In this document: piece after piece, positions 51,240 to 61,001 of the stretch
Layout: every line of letters begins with the position of its first letter
Numbering within the stretch: position 1 is the stretch's first letter
Source: Cyclobacteriaceae bacterium
Lineage (GTDB): Bacteria > Bacteroidota > Bacteroidia > Cytophagales > Cyclobacteriaceae
Length of the DNA: 64,000 nucleotides
Direction: 5' to 3'
NCBI GenBank assembly: GCA_030584025.1
Contig: CP129487.1
Coordinates: forward strand, 1,922,001-1,986,000
Position numbers and translations under genes: made by a program
Notes under the pieces: generated by a model
The model's database searches: none
What the model was told of the DNA's origin: nothing
Seen by the model: only the letters and a program-made list of their open reading frames with translations

Positions 51240-52184
51240 CTATTTGCGGATGAAGGCAGCTTTCCCCCACTCGGCCTTTTCTTGTTCAGTCCATAATTCC
51301 GGGAAAAAGATAATGCGTTGAAAACGTGGGGGCAGGTACTTTTGCCAGTTGGTACCACCGGTTGCCTTGATGTCTTCAGGATCTTTTTCGAGGTAATGGG
51401 CTGCCGATTTCATATGCGCCAACGGCCACAACACATTGGCCAGTGTATCAAATTCTCTTAGTCGATCGATAACATTCTGATTTCCCTCAAAATGCTTTTT
51501 ATAAAGCCGATATAAATTCCGGTTCGCCAACGACAGACTTAACTCGCGAAATTCATGGAGGTACTTTTTCTCAAATTGTTGTAACGTAAGTGTTTTCTTT
51601 CCAGTGGCCAGTTCGGTAGCTCCGCTGCGCCAATACAAATGGTCTACTACCTGATCCACATTTTTCGGATCGGTAATGTGCTGCCGATCTTTTTCAGCTA
51701 CCAGGTTAATCACATCCGTGGCATAAAATTCAATAACTCTATACTGTGCCGATTGAAATCCGCTGGCCGGAAGTAGCGACATCCGGAATTTCAAAAACTG
51801 ATCGCGCTCCATACCCTTCACCATAATGTCGAACGAATTTTCCAGGTGACTGAAATACCGGTTTACGCGATCCAATCGCTCTATGAAAAATTTCTCATCC
51901 GGATTTTCCTTCGAAGTGATTTGTTCCAGCTCCAGAATCACCAACCGAAAATAAAGCTCCGTGATCTGATGATAAATAATAAAGATGTGCTCATCCGGAA
52001 AACTGGTTTTAGGACTTTGCAGGCTTAACAACGTATCCAAATGGATGTAATCCCAATACGTTAAATAATCCGAGTACAGCAAGCCATCCAGGTAGGAGGA
52101 TAAGTCCTGACCCATTACGTCATATTTCTCCTGAAGTTTTTTAAGCTGGGTGAGTAATTCGGGGTTAACTTTCTGGTCGTCCAT
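51240..52184 (-). CDS. kynA: Tryptophan 2,3-dioxygenase
   Basis: Haem dioxygenase opening the indole ring of tryptophan to N-formylkynurenine. The 314-residue protein shows YSDYLTYWDYIHLDTLLSLQ, EHIFIIYHQITELYFRLVI and the C-terminal PLAHMKSAAHYL with the probable haem-ligand histidine, followed by KATGGTNWQKYLPP, the substrate-binding GTG-type loop. It is divergent from the glutaryl-CoA dehydrogenase-like gene with 56 bp between, so both may share a control region. Other kyn genes are not in the window. Confidence 0.94.
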   Translation of the reverse strand: MDDQKVNPELLTQLKKLQEKYDVMGQDLSSYLDGLLYSDYLTYWDYIHLDTLLSLQSPKTSFPDEHIFIIYHQITELYFRLVILELEQITSKENPDEKFFIERLDRVNRYFSHLENSFDIMVKGMERDQFLKFRMSLLPASGFQSAQYRVIEFYATDVINLVAEKDRQHITDPKNVDQVVDHLYWRSGATELATGKKTLTLQQFEKKYLHEFRELSLSLANRNLYRLYKKHFEGNQNVIDRLREFDTLANVLWPLAHMKSAAHYLEKDPEDIKATGGTNWQKYLPPRFQRIIFFPELWTEQEKAEWGKAAFIRK

Positions 52185-52240
52185 GGTGTTACGGATTAGA
52201 AACGCTTTGTGTAAATTGCCCGCTAATTAAACAAAATCTT

Positions 52241-53458
52241 ATGGCATCGCATACCCTGGAGCAAAAGGCTGTTAAATCCATGAAACAAGACCTGTTCGAT
52301 CACCCTGATTTCTATGCAATTGACAGTTTGCTTACGGAAGAGCATAAACTCATCCGCAGTTCCATCCGGGATTTTGTGAAGAAGGAAATAAGCCCATACA
52401 TTGAAGATTGGGCACAGCGGGCGCACTTTCCTTATGAAATCGTTAAGAAATTTGGTGATATCGGTGCGTTTGGACCATCCATTCCAACCGAATATGGTGG
52501 TGGCGGACTGGATTATATCTCCTATGGGTTAATTATGCAAGAGATTGAGCGCGGTGATTCAGGTATGCGTTCAACCGCTTCCGTGCAGGGCTCGTTGGTG
52601 ATGTACCCGATTTATAAATTCGGAAGTGAGGCACAACGGAAAAAATATCTTCCAAAACTTGGGTCGGGTGAATGGTTGGGGTGCTTCGGGCTAACCGAAC
52701 CCGATCATGGCTCGAATCCATCGGGCATGGTGACCAACTTTAAAGACATGGGCGATCATTACTTGTTAAATGGCGCCAAGATGTGGATATCCAACTCACC
52801 CAAAGCCGATGTGGCTGTGGTGTGGGCCAAGAATGAAGAAGGAAGAATTCACGGATTGATTGTGGAGCGCGGCATGGAAGGTTTTTCAACGCCTGAAACC
52901 CATGGCAAGTGGTCGCTGCGAGCAAGTGCAACCGGTGAGCTTGTTTTTGATAACGTAAAAGTTCCGAAAGAAAATCTGTTGCCCGGTAAAAGCGGATTAG
53001 GCGCACCCATGATGTGCCTGGACTCTGCTCGCTATGGCATTGCATGGGGAGCAATTGGCGCGGCTATGGATTGCTACGATTCAGCCAGACGCTATGCCAT
53101 AGAACGCATTCAGTTTGGAAAACCCATTGCTTCATTTCAATTGGTGCAAAAGAAATTAGCTGAAATGCTAACGGAAATAACGAAGGCACAACTCCTGAAC
53201 TGGCGATTAGGCACATTAATGAACGAGGGTAAAGCAACCACAGCACAAATTTCCCTGGCCAAACGTAACAATGTGCATGTAGCCTTAGAGATTGCCCGCG
53301 AAGCACGACAAATACATGGCGGTATGGGCATTACCGGTGAATACCCGATCATGCGCCACATGGCCAATCTTGAATCGGTAATTACCTATGAGGGCACACA
53401 CGACATACACCTGTTGATTTTAGGCAAGGAGATTACGGGAATTCAGGCTTTTGTGTAG
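52241..53458 (+). CDS. Acyl-CoA dehydrogenase, glutaryl-CoA dehydrogenase-like
   Basis: FAD-dependent acyl-CoA dehydrogenase, 405 residues. LTEPDHGSNPSGM, LRASATGELVFDNV, and the catalytic glutamate in YEGTHDIHLLILG match the glutaryl-CoA dehydrogenase subgroup, which oxidises and decarboxylates glutaryl-CoA from lysine and tryptophan breakdown. The nearby divergent tryptophan dioxygenase fits that pathway. Substrate specificity is inferred, not shown. Start at 52241; an ATG at 52280 is possible. Confidence 0.92.
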   Translation: MASHTLEQKAVKSMKQDLFDHPDFYAIDSLLTEEHKLIRSSIRDFVKKEISPYIEDWAQRAHFPYEIVKKFGDIGAFGPSIPTEYGGGGLDYISYGLIMQEIERGDSGMRSTASVQGSLVMYPIYKFGSEAQRKKYLPKLGSGEWLGCFGLTEPDHGSNPSGMVTNFKDMGDHYLLNGAKMWISNSPKADVAVVWAKNEEGRIHGLIVERGMEGFSTPETHGKWSLRASATGELVFDNVKVPKENLLPGKSGLGAPMMCLDSARYGIAWGAIGAAMDCYDSARRYAIERIQFGKPIASFQLVQKKLAEMLTEITKAQLLNWRLGTLMNEGKATTAQISLAKRNNVHVALEIAREARQIHGGMGITGEYPIMRHMANLESVITYEGTHDIHLLILGKEITGIQAFV

Positions 53459-53504
53459 ATTGCATTCTGCGGTAACGAAGATTTATTTATATACAATTTA
53501 GCTT

Positions 53505-54266
53505 ATGATCAGAAAGTTAGTCCCCCTTCTGTTTGTTGGCCTTTCGTTTCTATTATCTAAATGTTCGGAAGATGAAACTCCGAACTATCCGATTGAGCCT
53601 TACATGGAATTTAGGTCTATAAAATTTACAGAAACACCTGATGTAACAGAGCCGGATGAAATCGCTTTGACTTTTTATTATCGAGATGGCGATTCAAACC
53701 TAGGACTTGATCAATCCCTTGAATACCAGAGTGATCCATTTCATCATGCTTATTTCTTCAGGAAAATCGATGGTAGCCCTGTTACCTCTGATCATTTTTT
53801 TTTCAAAGAAGCCTCAATTGATGATCTTATTCAATATTCTGATTTAGATTATCCTCCATATGACACTATACCATACGTTAATAAGTACGATTGTAAGTAT
53901 TGGTATTACTATGAGAATAAGTTCCTCTACTATCAACTAAACGAAAATCATTTTAATATTTTAGTGAAGTTCTTTTGGAGTGACAATGGCATTGACTTTA
54001 TAGAACTCGATTGGATGGAATTAATTTGTCATACATTAAATGGAAGATTCCCCGATTTGAGTGAAGCCAAAAATAATTCAACCATTTCATCGGGCCCATT
54101 TACTATCCAAGTCAAGAACAATTTCGAGGGTAAAATAACCTATACCATACAAAGCAACGGGTTTAAACCGTTATTTGGAGGGAAAAAGCTTAAAATATCG
54201 ATACAGATCAAGGATAGGGCATTGAACAATAGTAATATAATAGAGACTGATATTCTTGAGCTATAA
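53505..54266 (+). CDS. Lipoprotein of unknown function
   Basis: A 253-residue lipoprotein. The lipobox is LLSKC with C20, and the next residues SEDE match the S(D/E)3 surface-export signal of Bacteroidota lipoproteins, so it is probably displayed outside. The rest is rich in aromatic residues (e.g. KYWYYYENKFLYYQ) and beta strands. No family recognised. Codon usage is more AT-rich than its neighbours. The gene stands alone, 46 bp after the dehydrogenase and before a 500-bp gene-poor stretch. Confidence 0.78.
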   Translation: MIRKLVPLLFVGLSFLLSKCSEDETPNYPIEPYMEFRSIKFTETPDVTEPDEIALTFYYRDGDSNLGLDQSLEYQSDPFHHAYFFRKIDGSPVTSDHFFFKEASIDDLIQYSDLDYPPYDTIPYVNKYDCKYWYYYENKFLYYQLNENHFNILVKFFWSDNGIDFIELDWMELICHTLNGRFPDLSEAKNNSTISSGPFTIQVKNNFEGKITYTIQSNGFKPLFGGKKLKISIQIKDRALNNSNIIETDILEL

Positions 54267-54767
54267 TCAGTTGAATTACTTATCCAAAACCCATTTCAAC
54301 GTCACTTGCTGCACCGGATTCACTTGGTGATCAATGCTTATTTGAAACCCTGCCACTAACTAAACCTGCCCCGCTATCTAATGCTACTTCGGGTACACAA
54401 TACCTAATTCCCCTTACATTTTGCATAATTCTAACATCTGTTAGTTTCAAATCTGCTAATTTATTCAAGTGATCTAATGTTCGCGTCAGCAACGGATTGC
54501 AAATTAATCCTCCCGAAAACGTTTGCCCTCCTATTTTGAGCTGTCTGCCCCTGCTCTATTTCCTGATTGTATCCCAACTTTCTGTGGATTAAAATAAAAA
54601 TCAGGGTTAGGTAAACCGAAACCATGCGCACCAGGCTCAGAAAATTGCTTCGTAACGAACGCTTTCTCAAGCAACTCGAAATAGGCATCGGCCTCTGTGC
54701 GCTCCTCGTAATCCTTATCCTGCTTCGTATTTTCTTCTATTAACCCTAAACACTAAACCCACCATTT
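54267..54767. other. Gene-poor interval with short protein-like frames on the minus strand (possible decayed gene)
   Basis: No intact gene is visible on the minus strand. Short open frames there read protein-like but are broken by stops: one ends VQQVTLKWVLDK at 54280, another (about 54334-54550) contains LDHLNKLADLKLTDVR, and a third covers about 54540-54760 with FGLPNPDFYFNPQKVG. Together they suggest a decayed coding sequence I cannot identify. The plus strand near the end holds a small membrane-peptide frame and the susC leader. Confidence 0.3.
54624..54743 (+). CDS. Possible 39-residue membrane peptide upstream of susC
   Basis: ATG 54624 to TAA 54743. Basic N-terminus (MRTRLRKLLRNERFLKQ) followed by a hydrophobic stretch (IGLCALLVILILLRIFF) and Y. 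It ends 24 bp before the susC start. It overlaps the protein-like frames on the opposite strand, so it may be fortuitous. Confidence 0.35.
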   Translation: MRTRLRKLLRNERFLKQLEIGIGLCALLVILILLRIFFY

Positions 54768-57700
54768 ATGAGAAAATTGTTTTTACTGAAAAACAACATG
54801 CGAATGGCCGGCCTGATGGTGTGCCTGCTATTTGCGGGGGCGCACGCCATGGCACAAAAAGCTGTGGTTACCGGACTTGTGAAAGATCCTTCCGGTGTTG
54901 AAATGCCGGCAGTAAACGTACTAATTAAAGGATCGCTTACTGGTGTTACAACAGATGCCAACGGCAGATTCAGCATTGAAGCAGGCCCTGATGATGTGCT
55001 GGTATTCTCCTTTATTGGGTATGCCTCGCAGGAAATAAGAGTCGGCTCTCAATCGGTCATTAACATTACCCTACAGGAAGACATAACCGCTCTTCAGGAA
55101 GTAGTAGTGGTGGGTTATGGTACCCAGAGAAAAAGTGATTTAACAGGAGCGCTTTCTTCTGTTTCCGGAGAATCACTAAGGGGCACAGTAACCGCAAGTA
55201 TTGATCAGGCTTTGCAAGGCCGTGCAGCCGGTGTTCAGGTAACACAAAACTCCGGTCAGCCGGGTGGTGCAGTGTCCATTCGCATCAGGGGAACAACTTC
55301 CCTTACACAAAGTAGCGAACCACTCTATATTATTGACGGCATTCAGGTTGGCGGTAATGCGCAGGGAATTTCCGGTTTCGACTGGCAGGGCGGAGCAGGA
55401 GGTCAACAACAAGCTGCCAGTAACCCGCTTGCGGCTATTAACCCAACCGACATTGAGAGTATAGAAATTCTTAAAGATGCTTCTGCTACCGCGATCTACG
55501 GATCACGTGCAGCAAATGGTGTTGTCATTGTTACTACAAAGCGGGGAAAACAAGGAGAAGCAAAACTCAATTTCAACAGCTTCTACGCCTTTCAGGAAGT
55601 GTATAAAGTGTTCGACATGATGGATTTACCCACCTATGCACAATACAATAATGAAGTTGCACAGGAAGTATCAACCATTACCGCTAACCCGAACTTTGCT
55701 GATCCGAGCCTGTTAGGTCCGGGCACCGATTGGCAGGATGCTGTTTTTCGTGTAGCCCCGATGCAAAGCCACACCCTTACTGCAACAGGCGGAAATGAAA
55801 ATACTCAATACATGGTTTCGGGAGGATACTTCAAACAGGATGGTATCATCATCGGATCGAACTTCGATCGGTTTAACCTGCGCGCCAATATCGACAGCCG
55901 GGTAAAGGAAAAAGTAAAAATGGGAATGAGCATCGGTCTTTCCAGGAAGAACGAAACGATAACACTTCAGGATGGTGGTGATGGTGTAATCTCGCAGGCT
56001 GCACAAATGGGTCCACATATTCCTGTACGCAACTTTGATGGAAGCTTTGCGGGCCCAAGTCAACAGGAACTTTCAGCCCAGGTTGGCGCCAACCCAGTAG
56101 CACTTGCCCTATTGAGAAACAACACTGTACTCAACAACAGACTCATGTCGAACATGTATGTGGATGTTGAATTTATTAAAGGGCTAAATTTCAGGTCTGA
56201 GATTGGTGTTGATTACAACACCACACTTAATAAAGCTTTCATGCCAACGTATGAATGGGGGCGTGTTAGAAATACCATCAGTCAACTGGGGCAACGTTCG
56301 GATCAAAGCTTTTTCTGGCTGTGGAAAAATTATGCTACATACAATAAATCATTTGGTGGCCATGATATTACAGCCATGGCGGGTATAGAAGCCCAGAAAG
56401 GCCGTTGGGAAAATATGATCATCTATAAATTTAACGTACCGAACGACCTTCCGGTGGTTAGTCAGGGAGACGTTAACGAGAATTTCCCTCCTACCGGGCA
56501 AATTGAATGGAACTCCCTTTACTCACAATTTGGGCGAATCAACTACAACTACAATGATCGCTATCTGCTAACCGCGACTGTACGAAGAGATGGTTCTTCC
56601 CGGTTTGGTGCGAATAACCGATGGGGAGTATTCCCTTCCGTATCATTTGCATGGCGTGTTTCGAACGAAAACTTCTTCCCTCAAAATGATGTAATCAGTA
56701 ACGTTAAACTGAGATTGGGATGGGGACAAACAGGTAATCAGGAAATCCAGAACTATGCTTTTGGTTCCATGCTCACTACGGTGCAATCTTTTTTCGGACC
56801 CTCCGTACGCAACAATGCCTACTCCAACCCGGATGTTCAATGGGAAGCTACTGCCATGACCAATATTGGATTGGATGCAGAATTGTGGAGTGGCCGGGCT
56901 ACACTTACGTTTGAGGCCTACAATAAAGTAACCGATAACCTGCTACTTCAAGTGCCGCTGCCGGCAACATTTGGAAATCAGGTTCAAGGTCCTCAGGCCA
57001 ATGTTGGCAGTATGACCAACAAAGGAGTTGAATTGACACTTACAACTGTAAACATCGACAAAGGAAGATTTAAATGGACGTCCAACGCAAACCTATCCGT
57101 TAACCGAAACCGCGTTACCGATATGGGTGGCACCACCATTTTCAGAAACCTGTATTGGTATACCGGATTTGAAACAGCAACCATGACACGCGCTGGTTTT
57201 CCGGTTGGTCAATTCTATGGTTTTGTGATGGAAGGCATCTTCACTTCAAAAGAAGAAATTCTAAACCATGCCGTTCAAATTCAGGCACCTAATTCAGTCA
57301 CAGCTGAAAATCCAAATGGTGTTAACCTGATAGAAAGAACGCAAGGTTTGTGGTTAGGCGATGTTAAATGGAAAGACATTAACGGAGATGGCGTAATCAA
57401 TAGTCAGGATCAAACAGTTATTGGCGATCCTAACCCCGATTTCACATTTGGTTTCAACAACACGTTCACCTATGGTCCATTTAGTTTGGATCTGTTCATC
57501 ATTGGATCTGTTGGTGGCGACATTCTGAATTACTCACGCGCCCGTAATGAGCAAATGATTGGAAACTTTGATAACCAATCTATGAGTGTAATCAACAGGG
57601 CCCGAACCCAACTAAAACCGGATGGTCTTGATATAAACGTTATTGATGATGTGGAGCTGGTCAATCCAGAAACAAATATGCCACGATTTGATAACGGTGG

Positions 57701-57989
57701 AGAAAATCGCAATCACTACATGTCAAGCCGGTGGATTGAAGATGGCACCTATGTTAGACTTCAGAACACACGGTTCAGCTACAACCTACCGCAAGCGATT
57801 CTTAAAAAGGTTAAAATTTCCAACGTGCAGGTTTACGCCAACATTCAAAACCTGGCTACCATTACCAAGTACAAGGGACTTGACCCTCAAATCGGTGCGT
57901 TCAACCAAAGCGCATTGATGCAGAACGTTGACATGGGACGTTATCCGGCACCTCGTGTATACACATTCGGTATTAATGTTGATTTCTAA
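54768..57989 (+). CDS. SusC/RagA-family TonB-dependent transporter of the GH30 polysaccharide locus
   Basis: A 1073-residue outer-membrane transporter. Signal peptide (about 1-30, ending AMAQK), carboxypeptidase-regulatory-like domain (about 33-108, VTTDANGRFSIEA), plug (about 115-265, with LQEVVVVGYGTQRKSDLTGA, QALQGRAAGVQVTQNSGQPG and SIEILKDASATAIYGSRAANG), then the barrel to VYTFGINVDF. It imports glycan fragments bound by the SusD partner that follows 13 bp downstream. It belongs to the locus SusC-SusD-SGBP-SGBP-GH30. Confidence 0.96.
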   Translation: MRKLFLLKNNMRMAGLMVCLLFAGAHAMAQKAVVTGLVKDPSGVEMPAVNVLIKGSLTGVTTDANGRFSIEAGPDDVLVFSFIGYASQEIRVGSQSVINITLQEDITALQEVVVVGYGTQRKSDLTGALSSVSGESLRGTVTASIDQALQGRAAGVQVTQNSGQPGGAVSIRIRGTTSLTQSSEPLYIIDGIQVGGNAQGISGFDWQGGAGGQQQAASNPLAAINPTDIESIEILKDASATAIYGSRAANGVVIVTTKRGKQGEAKLNFNSFYAFQEVYKVFDMMDLPTYAQYNNEVAQEVSTITANPNFADPSLLGPGTDWQDAVFRVAPMQSHTLTATGGNENTQYMVSGGYFKQDGIIIGSNFDRFNLRANIDSRVKEKVKMGMSIGLSRKNETITLQDGGDGVISQAAQMGPHIPVRNFDGSFAGPSQQELSAQVGANPVALALLRNNTVLNNRLMSNMYVDVEFIKGLNFRSEIGVDYNTTLNKAFMPTYEWGRVRNTISQLGQRSDQSFFWLWKNYATYNKSFGGHDITAMAGIEAQKGRWENMIIYKFNVPNDLPVVSQGDVNENFPPTGQIEWNSLYSQFGRINYNYNDRYLLTATVRRDGSSRFGANNRWGVFPSVSFAWRVSNENFFPQNDVISNVKLRLGWGQTGNQEIQNYAFGSMLTTVQSFFGPSVRNNAYSNPDVQWEATAMTNIGLDAELWSGRATLTFEAYNKVTDNLLLQVPLPATFGNQVQGPQANVGSMTNKGVELTLTTVNIDKGRFKWTSNANLSVNRNRVTDMGGTTIFRNLYWYTGFETATMTRAGFPVGQFYGFVMEGIFTSKEEILNHAVQIQAPNSVTAENPNGVNLIERTQGLWLGDVKWKDINGDGVINSQDQTVIGDPNPDFTFGFNNTFTYGPFSLDLFIIGSVGGDILNYSRARNEQMIGNFDNQSMSVINRARTQLKPDGLDINVIDDVELVNPETNMPRFDNGGENRNHYMSSRWIEDGTYVRLQNTRFSYNLPQAILKKVKISNVQVYANIQNLATITKYKGLDPQIGAFNQSALMQNVDMGRYPAPRVYTFGINVDF

Positions 57990-58002
57990 AATGATTACAA
58001 CT

Positions 58003-59712
58003 ATGAAGCAATACACAAAATATTTTTTGACTGCAGTACTCCTGGTTGTACTCAGCTCATGTAAAGAAGATTTTCTGGAATACGTTCCGGAAGACAGACC
58101 CACGGTAAATTCCTGGTACCGCAACAAAAGCGAAATACGCCAGGCAACAGCTTCCCTGTATGGACGCGTTTGGTGGAGTGTTAATGATCAATTCAGTTGG
58201 CTGGCCGGTGATGTAATGGCCGGTGACATTCACCATAACTGGGATGCCGAAGGACAATTCTTTTATATGTCGTTCAATGAAGCAAACCAGTATATCGGTC
58301 AAGGTTGGCAAGGATTTTATGATGTCATATCCTTTGCCAACCTCATCATTGACGATATGCCAACCATTGCCTCCGGTTACGGGGTTGATCAAACCACTAT
58401 CAATGAAGGCTTGGGAGAAGCCAGGTTTATGCGCGGTATCGCCTACTATATGTTGGTTGAATATTGGGGCGAAGCACCCATTATTGAAAGAGCAGCAGAG
58501 AAAGTTGCCAGTGGCGACTTGTTGTTACCTAAAAACACAACAGCAAGCCTGTATGAATTTGCCCGAAGAGATTTGGTTTTTGCTGCCGAAAATCTTCCGG
58601 CTACAGATGATCCGGGAAGAGTAACGCAATGGGCCGCTAAAGGATTACTTGCCAAACTTCACCTTTCCCTGGCACAACGAAGTGTGGGTGGTGAAAACAT
58701 TGGATCAGCTAATGATTTTACACTTGCCGCGAATTACGCAGCCGATGTAATCAATAACAGCGGGCGTTCGTTACACCCAAATTATGAGGACTTATTTAAG
58801 GTTGAGAATGAACACAATCCCGAAATTCTTTTTGCGCCACAACTCATAAACGGTGGTTGGGGATTCGGTAGCAGTCGTCAGGCGCGTTTTGCCCGAAGTA
58901 CCGTTGTTACCGGTGATGCCACCGCGTGGGGATCAGGAAAGTGTGCTACCGTAAGTTTAATCAATACAGTTTCTGCAAATGCAGGCGGTGATACTGACCT
59001 ACGTAGAAAGGCTATCTATATGCAAAGTGGTGATCACTATGATTACATCTCAACTGAAAATGGTGGATATACCTATAATATTGTTTCGCGCGATGCCGAG
59101 AATACAGTAATAGAGGGCTCTACGCCTACACTTACTAGTTTAAAGAAACAAATTGTTGGCAATGATGTCGACAATGGAGGTTTCGCAATCACAAATCAGG
59201 ACTCACCGCTCGATATCTATTATTTACGCCTGGCCGATGTTTACCTGCTGTACACTGAAGCCTTGATGGGTGCAAGCAATGAATTATCCGGAGGCCCCGG
59301 ACTTGATGCCCTTAACGCAGTACGGGCCAGGGCTGGTCTTGACCCACGAACTACCGTTACGTATGAACAGCTATTTAATGAACGGAGAATTGAGTTGGCA
59401 TTAGAGGCCCAATCCTGGCTTGATATAAAACGCAGGTACTACCGCAATGCCAATGAAGCTCTCAATTACCTGAACAGCCAAAACCGGACCGACATGTATT
59501 TTAGAATTGATGCCAATGATGCTTTGGAAAATGATCCTGCCGGATATGAACTCGTTCCAGCCGGTACCACATCACCAAACGACAATCAAAATACGGATCC
59601 GGTTGTAGTGTTTACGGCTTCCAAAATGAGATTACCTATTCCTGGAAATCAGGTGGTGATTAATCCGTTACTGGCACCTGATCAGGAACCTGTAGAGTAT
59701 GATTTCAACTAA
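58003..59712 (+). CDS. SusD/RagB-family glycan-binding lipoprotein
   Basis: A 569-residue lipoprotein starting at ATG 58003 (57991 would add four residues). Lipobox LSSC with C20 followed by KED, the K(D/E)2 surface-export signal. SusD features include AEARFMRGIAYYMLVEYWG-like sequence (EARFMRGIAYYMLVEYWG), DVYLLYTEAL and the C-terminal NERRIELALEAQSWLDIKRR. It forms the lid complex with the upstream SusC. Followed 9 bp later by an IPT/TIG protein. Confidence 0.95.
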   Translation: MKQYTKYFLTAVLLVVLSSCKEDFLEYVPEDRPTVNSWYRNKSEIRQATASLYGRVWWSVNDQFSWLAGDVMAGDIHHNWDAEGQFFYMSFNEANQYIGQGWQGFYDVISFANLIIDDMPTIASGYGVDQTTINEGLGEARFMRGIAYYMLVEYWGEAPIIERAAEKVASGDLLLPKNTTASLYEFARRDLVFAAENLPATDDPGRVTQWAAKGLLAKLHLSLAQRSVGGENIGSANDFTLAANYAADVINNSGRSLHPNYEDLFKVENEHNPEILFAPQLINGGWGFGSSRQARFARSTVVTGDATAWGSGKCATVSLINTVSANAGGDTDLRRKAIYMQSGDHYDYISTENGGYTYNIVSRDAENTVIEGSTPTLTSLKKQIVGNDVDNGGFAITNQDSPLDIYYLRLADVYLLYTEALMGASNELSGGPGLDALNAVRARAGLDPRTTVTYEQLFNERRIELALEAQSWLDIKRRYYRNANEALNYLNSQNRTDMYFRIDANDALENDPAGYELVPAGTTSPNDNQNTDPVVVFTASKMRLPIPGNQVVINPLLAPDQEPVEYDFN

Positions 59713-59721
59713 AAATCCAGG

Positions 59722-60990
59722 ATGAACATGAAACTGAAAAAATATTTAATTGGTGCACTCATACCATGTATGCTGTTAAGTGCACTTCTTGTTCCAACAT
59801 CATGCGAGATGACTGGAGATGGAACGAACATAGAATCACCTGATGGGCCTCCTGTCATCAACTACATCCGGTTGGCTAACCCTGAAACTTCAGATTCGCT
59901 AATCGCGAGCGCAACACTGGGAACAGGTATAGTGATTATGGGTAAAAACCTGGGTGGAACCCGTGAAGTTTGGTTTAACGACCAAAAAGCTGTTGGGTTA
60001 AATCCAACCTGGGTTACAAACCGTAACATTTTTGTGAGTGTACCCAGTATTGCACCCGGTACAATCACAGACAAGTTGTATCTGGTTGATGCAAAAGGAA
60101 ACACACTTGAATATCCATTTGTGGTGGCCATTCCACCCCCTGTTGTTACCAGTGCACGTAACGAATGGCCTCAAGATGGTGAGAACCTGGTGATCAACGG
60201 CAACTACTTTTTCGATCCTGTAACCGTTACATTTTCAGGTGGTGTTCAAGGTGAAGTCGTATCCGTAACACAGTCGCGTGTAGAGGTTACCGTTCCTGAA
60301 GGTGCCACAGAAGGGCCTGTCACTGTTGCTACAAATTTTGGAGACGTTGAGTCCGGCTTTCATGTTTGGGATTCACGAAACATCATTTTGAATTTTGATG
60401 ACAAAGTGGCAAATGGATGGCGAATTGGATTACGTGAAAATCTCGAAAACCCGATAGATGGAAACTATTTGGTGATCCGTGGGAATATTGCCGCTAACCA
60501 ACGCGATGAAGGCCCTGGCGCACCATCAGAATCACCGCTTTGTATGGAGTTCTGGGGTGGACCTGCCGGTCGTACTGAGAATTTTTATCCGTTATACCCC
60601 AACTCATATCGTGAGTACGTAGTGAAGTTTGAAGCCAAAATCAAAAACTGGTATGGTGGATACCTCAACTTGTGTTTGTCTACACCTACCCATGCAGGAA
60701 GCAATCAGGAAATCTGGAGCAACAGCTTAAATGCAAGAGCCATTTGGGGACCGTGGGCAGCAACAGGTTCGGAGGTTACCACAAACGGAAGATGGATCAC
60801 CGTAACCATTCCATTAACCGAATTCCAGTATTATATGGGCATGGAGGGATCGAATGTGGTGTATACACCTAATCAACCTTTTGTTGAATCTGCGGCAGGT
60901 TCTTTCAGCACATGGTTCCTGGGGTCACCTGAAAACAACGGAGGTAACGTTGAGTTCCACATTGACAACATTCGTTTCGTAGAATTTTAA
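59722..60990 (+). CDS. Surface glycan-binding lipoprotein with IPT/TIG domains
   Basis: A 422-residue lipoprotein (C28 in VPTSCE). Two IPT/TIG immunoglobulin-like domains cover about residues 40-220 (GTGIVIMGKNLGGTREVWF; GENLVINGNYFFDPVTVTFSG). A C-terminal jelly-roll-like module follows (about 220-422, IILNFDDKVANGWRIG to FHIDNIRFVEF). This architecture is typical of SGBPs in PULs that bind polysaccharide at the cell surface. The substrate is probably that of the GH30 enzyme downstream. Confidence 0.88.
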   Translation: MNMKLKKYLIGALIPCMLLSALLVPTSCEMTGDGTNIESPDGPPVINYIRLANPETSDSLIASATLGTGIVIMGKNLGGTREVWFNDQKAVGLNPTWVTNRNIFVSVPSIAPGTITDKLYLVDAKGNTLEYPFVVAIPPPVVTSARNEWPQDGENLVINGNYFFDPVTVTFSGGVQGEVVSVTQSRVEVTVPEGATEGPVTVATNFGDVESGFHVWDSRNIILNFDDKVANGWRIGLRENLENPIDGNYLVIRGNIAANQRDEGPGAPSESPLCMEFWGGPAGRTENFYPLYPNSYREYVVKFEAKIKNWYGGYLNLCLSTPTHAGSNQEIWSNSLNARAIWGPWAATGSEVTTNGRWITVTIPLTEFQYYMGMEGSNVVYTPNQPFVESAAGSFSTWFLGSPENNGGNVEFHIDNIRFVEF

Positions 60991-61001
60991 TTACTAAAAA
61001 G

